A stretch of 23,426 bases of DNA, taken from contig JBFHOZ010000018.1 in NCBI GenBank assembly GCA_041592975.1, positions 1-23,426 on the forward strand, in the 5' to 3' direction. Of the stretch, positions 1 to 6,467 are shown piece after piece. Each line of letters begins with the position of its first letter. The first letter of the stretch is position 1. This DNA is from BM707 sp041592975 (GTDB lineage: Bacteria; Desulfobacterota; Desulfuromonadia; Desulfuromonadales; UBA2294). Made by a program: the position numbers and the translations under genes. Below the pieces are notes generated by a model. It had not been told where the DNA came from. It saw only the letters and a list, made by a program, of their open reading frames with translations, and searched no databases.

Positions 1-2
1 AC

Positions 3-893
3 CGGGTCGTGTCGATGCCGCCGCCCTCGAGCGGCGGGGTGTCCCTGCTGCAGATTCTCTACGGCGCGGAGCCGTGGCCGCTCTCCACGTGGCCGATCGA
101 CGACCGGCGCCGGGCACATATCCTCACCGAGATCGAGCGGCGGGTCTACGCCGACCGGGCGGTGCATCTCGGCGATCCCGATTTCCACGAGGTTCCGCTC
201 GGCAAGCTGCTCGGCGATCACTACCTGCAGAGCCGTTTCGCCAACATCCTGCTGGACGACAGGACACCTTCCACGGAGGTTTCCGCCGGGATTGTCGCCG
301 GGGGCGAAAGCCTGGAGACGACCCACTTCTCCGTCGTTGATGCGGAAGGGAACGCCGTCTCGATCACCACCACCCTCAATGGTCCGTTCGGCTCGAAAGT
401 GATGGTCGCCGGGGCCGGCTTCCTCCTCAACAACGAGATGGACGATTTCAGCAGCAAGCCGGGGGTGCCGAACCAGTTCGGCCTGGTCGGCGGCGAGGCG
501 AACGCCATCGCCCCGGGGAAGCGGATGCTGAGTTCGATGACGCCGACGATCGTCGAGAGAGACGGGGAGCTGTTCCTGGTGGTCGGCTCCCCCGGCGGGT
601 CGACCATCATCACCACAGTCGCGCAGGTGATCATCAACGTGATCGACAATTGCATGTCGCTTGCGGATGCCGTGGCGGCTCCGAGGGTGCATCACCAGTG
701 GCTGCCGGACGTCATCTATCATGAACCGGATGCCTTTCCGATCGAGACGATCGTCGCCTTGACGAGCCTCGGCCACGAACTCAAGCAACGGCAGCGGCTC
801 GGCCGGGTGAACGCCATCATGGCGCTGCCGGGAGGCCGCCTGGTCGGGGTGCACGACCGGAGAAGAGGGGACGGCGCGGCTGCCGGACATTGA
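3..893 (+). CDS. ggt: Gamma-glutamyltransferase, C-terminal part (5' end outside window)
   Basis: This enzyme cleaves the gamma-glutamyl bond of glutathione and related compounds and transfers the glutamyl group to water or amino acids, usually in the periplasm. The reading frame is open to the left window edge, so this is only the end of the gene. It opens with the family motif MPPPSSGG. The self-cleavage and nucleophile site TTHFSVVD is present; its first Thr (codon 318-320) matches the N-terminal catalytic threonine of the mature small subunit. Further family blocks follow: LLNNEMDDFS, the SSM motif, the GSPGGS oxyanion loop and PRVHHQWLPD. The alignment with E. coli GGT, recalled from memory, runs without gaps to the C-terminus, so the small subunit looks complete and active. 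The gene ends at a TGA directly before a terminator and converges on the DUF5666 gene. The large subunit and signal peptide cannot be judged here. Confidence 0.95.
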   Translation, partial: RVVSMPPPSSGGVSLLQILYGAEPWPLSTWPIDDRRRAHILTEIERRVYADRAVHLGDPDFHEVPLGKLLGDHYLQSRFANILLDDRTPSTEVSAGIVAGGESLETTHFSVVDAEGNAVSITTTLNGPFGSKVMVAGAGFLLNNEMDDFSSKPGVPNQFGLVGGEANAIAPGKRMLSSMTPTIVERDGELFLVVGSPGGSTIITTVAQVIINVIDNCMSLADAVAAPRVHHQWLPDVIYHEPDAFPIETIVALTSLGHELKQRQRLGRVNAIMALPGGRLVGVHDRRRGDGAAAGH

Positions 894-923
894 AAAGGCG
901 GAGCAAAAAGCTCCGCCTTTTTT
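893..923. terminator. Bidirectional intrinsic terminator between ggt and the DUF5666 cluster
   Basis: There is a perfect 8-bp stem, GGCGGAGC (897-904) pairing with GCTCCGCC (910-917), with an AAAAA loop. Six T follow on the plus strand (918-923). On the minus strand the same hairpin is followed by four T (complement of 893-896). It can therefore stop both ggt and the convergent lipoprotein gene whose stop codon is at 944. Confidence 0.9.
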
Positions 924-943
924 GTTGGCCGTCCGACAAGAGG

Positions 944-2458
944 TCAATCTTCGAGTTCGATCTCGATCTGATCTTCGGTGCCACTGTCATACCGGACCTT
1001 GACATGGTCACCAACGTTCAATGAGGCGTAGAAGGCTGCCCTGGTGACATTGCTGTCTTCAATTTCAAAGTCGGAATCGGCACCACCCTGCTGGTTGAGG
1101 TCTAAGAGGCTGCCAGTATCGAAGACAATGAGGCCGGTCTGGGTTCCGTTCCCGTCATCGAGAAGTTCGACCGTTTCCGCCCCCTGATCAAAGTCGACGA
1201 CCGGGGCTTCAAACATCTGCCGGGTTCCCTGCCCGCCGCCATCGGCAATCCGGGTGGCGATGAGGGTCGAGCCGGATACGATGCGCGCCCTGATCTTGGC
1301 ATCACGGGTGCTGTAATCGATCCCGGCGTCCTGGGTCAGCGACGGATCGACGAGAACAACGAGATTTGCGCCGGAAGGGACGTTGATGTTCAAGGTGTTC
1401 GCGTTGATTTTGGAAGCGGCCCCTTCGTAGCGGAAGCTGTCCTTGAACTTGATCTTGCTTGCCATCAGGACGCCACCGATGACCGGGCCTTCGGCTTCGA
1501 CCTTGATACCATTGGCGAGGTCGGCCTCGACACCGCCGAAGTAGAGTGCGCCCGTGTAATCGACGACCTGCCCCTTGAGAGTGAATTCGCCCGGGTTCGG
1601 GGTGTCGAGGTTGCGGATCAGCCCCTCGACCTCGATCTTGGCCGCATCGTTGAAACCGTCCTCGACGTGAACACTTGTCGCTTCGAGGATGCCCCCATTG
1701 AGGGTTCCCTTGACTTCAACCAGTGTCCCCTGTGCGATCGGTCCATCCGGGGTGACTCCGGTATAGTCGACGAGCTGGCTGCCAATACTGAACTGGTTCC
1801 CCGCGATCGGAGTGGTGATGACGCCGGTGATTTCAAGTTCTCCCTCATCTCCCAGGGCTGCGAAAGCGACAGGGCTGTCGGCCTTGAATTCGAGGAAGGT
1901 CGCCTGGATGGTGCCGCTGCCGTCCGGCATGCCATGAACTTCGACGAAGTGATCGTTGGCAACCAGTGCGAGATTCCCCGACCACTGAGTGTCGTCGACG
2001 TTGGTGACACCATCAACGGCAACGACATTCTGACCGAGAACGGTGAAGGTCACGACACCGGTCGTCGCAAGGTTGCTGTTGTCGAGGTTGCTGATTGCAC
2101 CTTCGAGCTCGTCGTCGATGACGATCCGGCTTGCGGTTCCGGTCCTTCCGTCGTCGTTGAAGGTTCCTTCGACCTCGATCTGCATCCCTTGACGAAGGAA
2201 ACTCTGTTCGTTGCCGCCAGTGATGGTCACCAGCTGACCATGTTCGAATTCAATTTCGGCCCCCTCGACCTCGAATTTGACACCGTTGACGATGACGCTG
2301 CCGAATCCTTCGATTTCGCCGCTGGAGATGCCGGGCGTGCTGCCGGCGGTTGCTCCGCCGCCACCGCCGCCGCAGGCGGAGAGGATGGCGACGGCGATGC
2401 TCAGGACAACGATATTGAGCCATGTCGTCCACCACTGTTCGATTGCTTGCGCTTTCAT
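944..2458 (-). CDS. DUF5666-type repeat lipoprotein, copy A
   Basis: Predicted exported lipoprotein of about 504 residues with no known function. The frame can begin at 2497, but the ATG at 2458 is preferred because AAGGAG lies 7 bases upstream and the protein then begins with a normal lipoprotein signal: a hydrophobic stretch (about residues 13-28) and lipobox LSAC with Cys29, followed by a glycine-rich linker. The rest is built from six beta-rich modules of about 60-90 residues (roughly 46-118, 119-192, 207-266, 273-338, 341-405 and 412-504). They recur with patterns such as 'VEVKGTLNGGILEATSVHVED' (split over residues 246-266) and 'QVVDYTG', typical of DUF5666 (assignment from memory). The protein is strongly acidic at its end. 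It is the last gene of the DUF6502-DUF5666-DUF5666 run, 67 bp after copy B, with its own ribosome binding site and a terminator just beyond. A binding or structural envelope role is a guess. Confidence 0.8.
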   Translation of the reverse strand: MKAQAIEQWWTTWLNIVVLSIAVAILSACGGGGGGATAGSTPGISSGEIEGFGSVIVNGVKFEVEGAEIEFEHGQLVTITGGNEQSFLRQGMQIEVEGTFNDDGRTGTASRIVIDDELEGAISNLDNSNLATTGVVTFTVLGQNVVAVDGVTNVDDTQWSGNLALVANDHFVEVHGMPDGSGTIQATFLEFKADSPVAFAALGDEGELEITGVITTPIAGNQFSIGSQLVDYTGVTPDGPIAQGTLVEVKGTLNGGILEATSVHVEDGFNDAAKIEVEGLIRNLDTPNPGEFTLKGQVVDYTGALYFGGVEADLANGIKVEAEGPVIGGVLMASKIKFKDSFRYEGAASKINANTLNINVPSGANLVVLVDPSLTQDAGIDYSTRDAKIRARIVSGSTLIATRIADGGGQGTRQMFEAPVVDFDQGAETVELLDDGNGTQTGLIVFDTGSLLDLNQQGGADSDFEIEDSNVTRAAFYASLNVGDHVKVRYDSGTEDQIEIELED

Positions 2459-2525
2459 GTTCGGTCTCCTTTTCTTCCTCCCTTGGAGATATGCCAACCG
2501 ATATCAAGTCAGAAAATCAAAGTCA

Positions 2526-3986
2526 TTATTCGTCTTCACGTTCAATTTCTTCCCAGTTGACGGACGGTCCGGCCTGCAAAGTCCCCTTGGACTTGACCAG
2601 GTCGCCGATGGTCAGGGTGTTGTAGAAATCGGATCGGTTGATGCTGTTGCCGTCGAAATCCCGGAAAATGAATGGATTCGGGACGTCGGTCGTGTCGACG
2701 GTAATAATTTCCATCAGGGTGACATTGTCGATGCCCGGCGTCGAAACGAACGCGGTGGCCGGGGCCTGGAATTCAACGCGCGAATCGGAAGGGCCCCGGT
2801 CTCTGATTTCCGTTGCGAGGACAGCCCCGCTGCCGGCGATCTGGCGGCCGCGGATTTCAACGTGATCGTCGGCGGAGACGCTGCTGAAGCCATCATATTC
2901 CGTCAGGGCCGGATCGACGAAGATCGTCAGGCCGCTCAGTCCGTCGATGATAAAAGATCCGTCGGTGTCACTGTCGAAAGCATTGCCTCGGATGCGGATG
3001 CTCTCCTTGAATTCCACCTTGTCGGCAACGAGGATGCCGCCGCTGATCGAACCTTCGGTCTCGACCTTGACGCCATTGTTCAAATCGCCTGCTGCACCGC
3101 CTTCAAAAGACGCTCCGGAATAGTCGACGACCTGTCCGTCGAGTTCGAGTGTTTTGAGTCCGGTGTCGAGACTGTTTACGAATCCCTCAACCTCCGCATG
3201 GTCGAATTCCGTCTCACCAAGACCGGCAGTCCGGGTCTCAATACTGGTTGCCACCAGTGTGTTTGTTGACGAGTTGAAGTCCGTTCCCTTGACTTCGACG
3301 AGTGTGCCGTTTGTCTGCTGGGTGCCAAAGTCGATCTGTAATCCCGCGATATCAAAGCTTGTTGGATTAGCATTTTCAACCACCCCTTTCACTTCGTATT
3401 CGCTCAAGAGAGTCTCTTTTACGTCGATGTAGGTGGCGCGGATCGGTCCGTTGACAACGCTCAACCCACTGGCAATGGTTTCCCGAAGGCCGCTGATTTC
3501 GACTTCGTCACCTGCAGTAAAAGTTGGGAGGGTAAGAGTCGTGCCGCCGGCATCGTCATCAACGTAGGTTACATCCTGTTCGACGATAACTGTTTGCCCC
3601 AGCACAATCAGGGTTGTTGCCTGTGCCGAAGTGACGACACTGGTCACCGGACCTTTTACGACATCCTCATAGGTAACCGTGTTTGCCGTTCCGGTTGTCA
3701 CGGTGTCGCGCGTGCCTTCGACGCGAACGACCATGCCACGGCGCATCTCTGCCTCAGTCCCCGGGGAGTCATCAAGAATGAAGGTGGCAGTGTCGGTGTT
3801 GTAGATAGCACCGTTGACATGAACGCTACCGATGTCGGTAATTGCGCCCGATGCAATCACCCCGGTGCCGCCGATGCCACCGCCGGCGGTGGAGCCGCCA
3901 CTGCTGCCGCAGCCGCCGATTCCCGTCACGACCAGTACCAGTATGGCGACGATCAAAACAGCTCTGTTATGCAGACAATTCATCAT
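2526..3986 (-). CDS. DUF5666-type repeat lipoprotein, copy B
   Basis: Predicted exported lipoprotein of 486 residues, paralogous to the neighbouring copy A. The N-terminus has a hydrophobic segment (about 9-23) and a lipobox-like IGGC with Cys26, then a Gly/Ser-rich linker. Six DUF5666-like modules follow in the same order as in copy A. Modules 3 and 4 are the closest, sharing GTLVEVKGT, QVVDYSGA and a 'VKVETEGSISGGILVADKVEFKE'-like block. The start codon overlaps the stop of the DUF6502 gene as ATGA (3986-3983). A second in-frame ATG follows directly, and AAAGGTGGTGAG lies 5 bases before the first one. This suggests translational coupling to the DUF6502 gene. Base composition is visibly lower in G+C than in the flanking housekeeping genes. 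The function is unknown; the repeat architecture resembles OB-like or carbohydrate/metal-binding beta modules, but no catalytic motif is visible. Confidence 0.8.
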   Translation of the reverse strand: MMNCLHNRAVLIVAILVLVVTGIGGCGSSGGSTAGGGIGGTGVIASGAITDIGSVHVNGAIYNTDTATFILDDSPGTEAEMRRGMVVRVEGTRDTVTTGTANTVTYEDVVKGPVTSVVTSAQATTLIVLGQTVIVEQDVTYVDDDAGGTTLTLPTFTAGDEVEISGLRETIASGLSVVNGPIRATYIDVKETLLSEYEVKGVVENANPTSFDIAGLQIDFGTQQTNGTLVEVKGTDFNSSTNTLVATSIETRTAGLGETEFDHAEVEGFVNSLDTGLKTLELDGQVVDYSGASFEGGAAGDLNNGVKVETEGSISGGILVADKVEFKESIRIRGNAFDSDTDGSFIIDGLSGLTIFVDPALTEYDGFSSVSADDHVEIRGRQIAGSGAVLATEIRDRGPSDSRVEFQAPATAFVSTPGIDNVTLMEIITVDTTDVPNPFIFRDFDGNSINRSDFYNTLTIGDLVKSKGTLQAGPSVNWEEIEREDE

Positions 3987-4816
3987 GACGACTCACCACC
4001 TTTCTCCATGTCTTCTTCGAAATAGTAGATACCGATGCCGACCCGCTTGCGGCCGGTGCCGGTTTTCCCGGGGTTGAGGTCGCGATCCTGGGCGGCGAGA
4101 AAGCGGTCGAACTCCTCGAGCAACTTCTGCGCCTGCTCGGCACTGTCGACCTGGAAGGTTGCGGCGGCTTCTTCGGGGATATTGTCGTAGGCAACCTTGC
4201 GCTGGAACCACTTCGGCTCGGTTCCACTCTCAATATTGTGGTCGATCGTATTGATCAGATCGCCGACGTCGGTGCCGAGGATTTCAATTTTCTCTGTCAA
4301 GCCGGTGTTGGGAACATATGCCCGCTGGACGAGCTCAATATAACCGTCATCCGTCGGGGCAATTGATCCAACCCTGAGTAACTCATCAAATACGGCCCGG
4401 GCCGGGACATCGCCGCCATAGGCCTTGACCAGTTCATTGAAAGAATTTTCCCCACTATCAAGAGAAAGCTTAGCAGGTTCACCTTGCAAATCCAAAAAAC
4501 GGGGATCGCGGGTCCAGCCACCGATGACGCGGGCGGCCCGGTTGAAACGGGGAGCTGCTTCGTTATCTTCAGGAGCTTCGATACTCTTGAGGCGGCTGAC
4601 TTCCTTGCGGGAAAGGCCGGTGACGATCGAAACTCTCGAATCGGTCAGTTTGCGGCCGGGCAGGCTCGACTCCTGGAAGGCAACGTCGACGTAGGTCCAG
4701 CGGGCCAGTTCTTCAAATACACCGAAGGGAATCCCGTTTCGTAACAGGATGCGGACCAGCGGTTTGAGGAGCCTGACAACGGCCGCTTGCAATTTATGTT
4801 CGATCTTGCTCTTCAT
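3983..4816 (-). CDS. DUF6502-family protein, possible DNA-binding regulator
   Basis: A soluble 277-residue protein with no signal peptide or membrane segment. I recognise the DUF6502 family by its N-terminus (KIEHKLQAAVVRLLKPLVRILLRNGIPFGVFEELAR). It has a predicted helical, winged-helix-like region around residues 10-80, where 'TDSRVSIVTGLSRKEVSRLKS' (split: 58-68 TDSRVSIVTGL, 69-78 SRKEVSRLKS) reads like a helix-turn-helix. A WTRDPRFLD motif lies near residue 100, and the charged C-terminus ends in an IGIYYFEED segment. I infer DNA or RNA binding from this; it is not established. The gene is first in a run with two DUF5666 lipoproteins and overlaps the next start by 4 bp (ATGA). The ATG at 4816 has no Shine-Dalgarno sequence. 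It sits 7 bases after a consensus -10 box, so the transcript is probably leaderless. No better downstream start with a ribosome site is seen. Confidence 0.75.
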   Translation of the reverse strand: MKSKIEHKLQAAVVRLLKPLVRILLRNGIPFGVFEELARWTYVDVAFQESSLPGRKLTDSRVSIVTGLSRKEVSRLKSIEAPEDNEAAPRFNRAARVIGGWTRDPRFLDLQGEPAKLSLDSGENSFNELVKAYGGDVPARAVFDELLRVGSIAPTDDGYIELVQRAYVPNTGLTEKIEILGTDVGDLINTIDHNIESGTEPKWFQRKVAYDNIPEEAAATFQVDSAEQAQKLLEEFDRFLAAQDRDLNPGKTGTGRKRVGIGIYYFEEDMEKGGESS

Positions 4817-4817
4817 A

Positions 4818-4837
4818 TTTGGGATTATAATCCCAAA
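4818..4837. promoter_or_regulatory. Perfect 20-bp palindrome over the -10 box, likely operator
   Basis: TTTGGGATTATAATCCCAAA is identical to its reverse complement over all 20 bases. It contains the TATAAT box of the minus-strand promoter and ends one base before the start codon. A protein bound here would block polymerase directly. The neighbouring DUF6502 gene is the obvious candidate for self-control, which is an inference. Confidence 0.7.
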
Positions 4838-4851
4838 AAAACTTTAGTCAA
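4824..4851 (-). promoter_or_regulatory. Sigma-70 promoter of the DUF6502-DUF5666 cluster
   Basis: Read on the minus strand, TTGACT (4851-4846) is followed by a 16-bp spacer containing a run of seven T, then a perfect TATAAT (4829-4824). A start point about 7 bases downstream would be at 4817-4816, the first base of the ATG of the DUF6502 gene. The surrounding 4817-4903 is AT-rich compared with the rest of the window. Confidence 0.75.
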
Positions 4852-4903
4852 CAAGTCGGGAAATTATTTTTCCTTAAGAAAGCATCGATTAGTGAACAGG
4901 GGG

Positions 4904-5254
4904 TTAGTCGAGGGTAATGAAAAGCGATTTGCGCGGCTTGCCGTCGACGGCCCGGCTGATGTGCCCGCGGCCGGTGGTGTCCTCGGCGAGGAGGATGTCG
5001 CCGGTCGAGAACCGGCGAACGGTGCCGTTGCCGATCTCGATATCGACCTCGCCGGCGAGCATGACCACGTACTGCCTTCGCGGTGCGGTATGCCAGTGGT
5101 AGTCGTAGCTGCCGGACGTTTCGCGGAAGATGACCCCGGTCGCCCCGAACACGGCAGAGAGGGCGCCGATATCGCCGGCATCCCTCAGGGGGATATCGAT
5201 ATCCTCGAAATGGGACTCGCCGTCGCTGCCGGTGTAGATGCGGGTGACCTTCAT
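4904..5254 (-). CDS. Small cupin-domain protein
   Basis: A 116-residue single-domain cupin, predicted to be cytoplasmic. The first cupin motif is visible as YHWHTAPRRQYVVMLAG with the metal-ligand pair His53 and His55. The usual glutamate position is Gln61. The second motif runs from GDILLAEDTTGRGH with His98 as the last ligand. A metal site is therefore likely, but with Gln in place of Glu. Cupins range from sugar-modifying enzymes and dioxygenases to sensors, so no reaction can be assigned. The ATG (5254) overlaps the last base of the transporter stop codon (TGATG), with only a weak ribosome site, so translation is probably coupled to the upstream AI-2E-family gene. About 90 bp of AT-rich sequence follows before the next gene, with no convincing terminator. 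Confidence 0.85.
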   Translation of the reverse strand: MKVTRIYTGSDGESHFEDIDIPLRDAGDIGALSAVFGATGVIFRETSGSYDYHWHTAPRRQYVVMLAGEVDIEIGNGTVRRFSTGDILLAEDTTGRGHISRAVDGKPRKSLFITLD

Positions 5255-6312
5255 CAGGATTCGTCGACTTTCGGTTCCGGTGGCTCGGGTGCCTCCGGGT
5301 TGCCGAGCAAAATGCCGAGCCAGCGCGTGTCGTCACGGCTCTCCAGGGCGATCTTGACGATCATCGTCAGAACGACCGACAGCAGCATACCGACCGGCCC
5401 GAGGACCCAGCCCCAGAAAACGAGGGAAAGGAAGACGACCAGGGTCGAGAGCCCGAGACCGCGCCCCATGATCTTCGGCTCGAGGCCCGGACCGAAGAGC
5501 ATGTTGATGGCGAGGTAGCCGCCGGCGACGATCGCCGCCTTGCCGATGCCGAACTGGATGAAGGCGAGCAGGACGGCCGGGACGGAGGCGATGATCGAAC
5601 CGATATTGGGGATGTAGTTGAGAAGAAAGGCGATGATGCCCCATAGAACGGCATAGTCGATACCGAGGAACAGCAGGAACAAGGTGACGCAGATGCCGGT
5701 TCCGAGGCTGAGCAGGGTTTTCAGCGCCAGGTAATGCTTGATGTTTTCGGTGATTTTCTGGAAGTACCCCATCGATTCGTCCGGATTGTCCAGGGCCTGT
5801 CGCAGCTTGGTCGGGAATCCGGATGCCTCCAGGAGGATGAAAATGACGGTAATCAGGATGAGGAAAGCGTTGGTGAGCACGCCTCCCAGCTGCTTCAGGC
5901 TGGCGGTCACCATCTGCATCGCCTTCGACGGGTCGAGGTAGTTGTTGAGCACGCTCATCGAGATGTCGATGCCCCGTTCCTGCAACCAGCCGAGCAGGGC
6001 GACGGTTTCCTCTTTCAGCCGCGCCTGGTAGGAGGGGGCGTTGGAGGCGAAGCTGTTCAGCGAGGTGGCGATGACCGTGCCGAAAATAAAGCCGAGGACC
6101 ATGATGCCGACGACGATAATCAGCACCGAAGCGGAAGTTGGCAGCCCCTTGCGCTGCAGCCAGAACAGCGGGGGGGTGCAGATCATGGCGATCAGCGCCG
6201 AGAGCAGGAAGGGGACGATAATCGCCTCGGCCTCGCGCAGGCCGGCGACGAAGATGACAAACGCGGCCAGCGTCAATATGACGCGGGCTCCAGTGGCACG
6301 CTGAGGGGACAT
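5254..6312 (-). CDS. AI-2E family transporter (YdiK/TqsA-like membrane protein)
   Basis: An inner-membrane protein of 352 residues with several hydrophobic helices. Two lie near the N-terminus (VILTLAAFVIFVAG and IIVPFLLSALIAMICTPPLFWL) and one follows at LIIVVGIMVLGFIFGTVIAT. After a soluble middle part come a C-terminal group with the family signature GIIAFLLNYIPNIGSIIASVPAV and GPGLEPKIMGRGLGLSTLVVFLSLVFWGWVLGPVGMLL (split motifs). The family includes TqsA, linked to autoinducer-2 export, but most members have unknown or ion/small-molecule substrates. The ORF can extend to 6387, but the ATG at 6312 is preferred because GGGAGGAG lies directly upstream and the extension has no transporter character. 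It is transcribed divergently from the efflux operon and overlaps the cupin gene by one base. The acidic, proline-rich tail (EAPEPPEPKVDES) is cytoplasmic. Confidence 0.88.
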   Translation of the reverse strand: MSPQRATGARVILTLAAFVIFVAGLREAEAIIVPFLLSALIAMICTPPLFWLQRKGLPTSASVLIIVVGIMVLGFIFGTVIATSLNSFASNAPSYQARLKEETVALLGWLQERGIDISMSVLNNYLDPSKAMQMVTASLKQLGGVLTNAFLILITVIFILLEASGFPTKLRQALDNPDESMGYFQKITENIKHYLALKTLLSLGTGICVTLFLLFLGIDYAVLWGIIAFLLNYIPNIGSIIASVPAVLLAFIQFGIGKAAIVAGGYLAINMLFGPGLEPKIMGRGLGLSTLVVFLSLVFWGWVLGPVGMLLSVVLTMIVKIALESRDDTRWLGILLGNPEAPEPPEPKVDES

Positions 6313-6358
6313 ATCTCCTCCCGGGGATTCATTGCATCGGACAGTTTCTACAGCCCTA

Positions 6359-6387
6359 TATTTAACATGCGGTATGTTCCAGTGCAA
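6359..6387 (-). promoter_or_regulatory. Predicted promoter of the AI-2E transporter/cupin pair
   Basis: On the minus strand, TTGCAC (6387-6382), a 17-bp spacer and TAAATA (6364-6359) form a fair sigma-70 promoter about 45 bp upstream of the ATG at 6312. An inverted repeat, AACAT-5-ATGTT (6364-6378), lies in the spacer and touches the -10 box; it could be an operator. Confidence 0.5.
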
Positions 6388-6406
6388 TCGCTGGATAAAA
6401 ATATGC

Positions 6407-6436
6407 TTGACAAATAATTCAAACGTTTGTTTTAAT
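6407..6436 (+). promoter_or_regulatory. Promoter of the TetR-RND efflux operon
   Basis: A perfect TTGACA -35 box (6407-6412), an 18-bp spacer and TTTAAT (6431-6436) lie about 30 bp upstream of the regulator's ATG. The spacer holds the palindrome described separately, as expected for a repressible promoter. Confidence 0.7.
6415..6434. promoter_or_regulatory. Likely TetR operator in the efflux promoter
   Basis: A perfect 10-bp core, CAAACGTTTG (6420-6429), is extended by TAA and TTA arms, so 8 of 10 base pairs of a 20-bp element are symmetrical. It sits between the -35 and -10 boxes of the promoter that reads into the tetR-type gene. Size and position fit self-repression by a TetR dimer. Confidence 0.65.
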
Positions 6437-6467
6437 TCTCGCTGCCATCAATTCCGGAGACAAAATC

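Noticed and set aside
2334..2377. GC-rich repeated triplets after the lipobox codons as a slippage or phase-variation tract.
   Set aside because: The repeats encode a glycine/alanine linker with varied codons, and such linkers are common just after lipoprotein cysteines; no long uniform tract is present.
2459..2525. A separate promoter for DUF5666 copy A in the 67-bp gap.
   Set aside because: No -35/-10 pair with acceptable spacing is visible; only the ribosome binding site AAGGAG is clear, so transcription from upstream is more likely.
4859..4873. GGAAA-TTATT-TTTCC inverted repeat between the cupin and DUF6502 genes as a terminator.
   Set aside because: Only a five-base AT-rich stem with no following T tract on the minus strand; too weak to call.
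6313..6387. A 25-residue N-terminal extension of the AI-2E transporter starting at 6387.
   Set aside because: The extension would include the predicted promoter and the ribosome site GGGAGGAG; the ATG at 6312 fits both far better.
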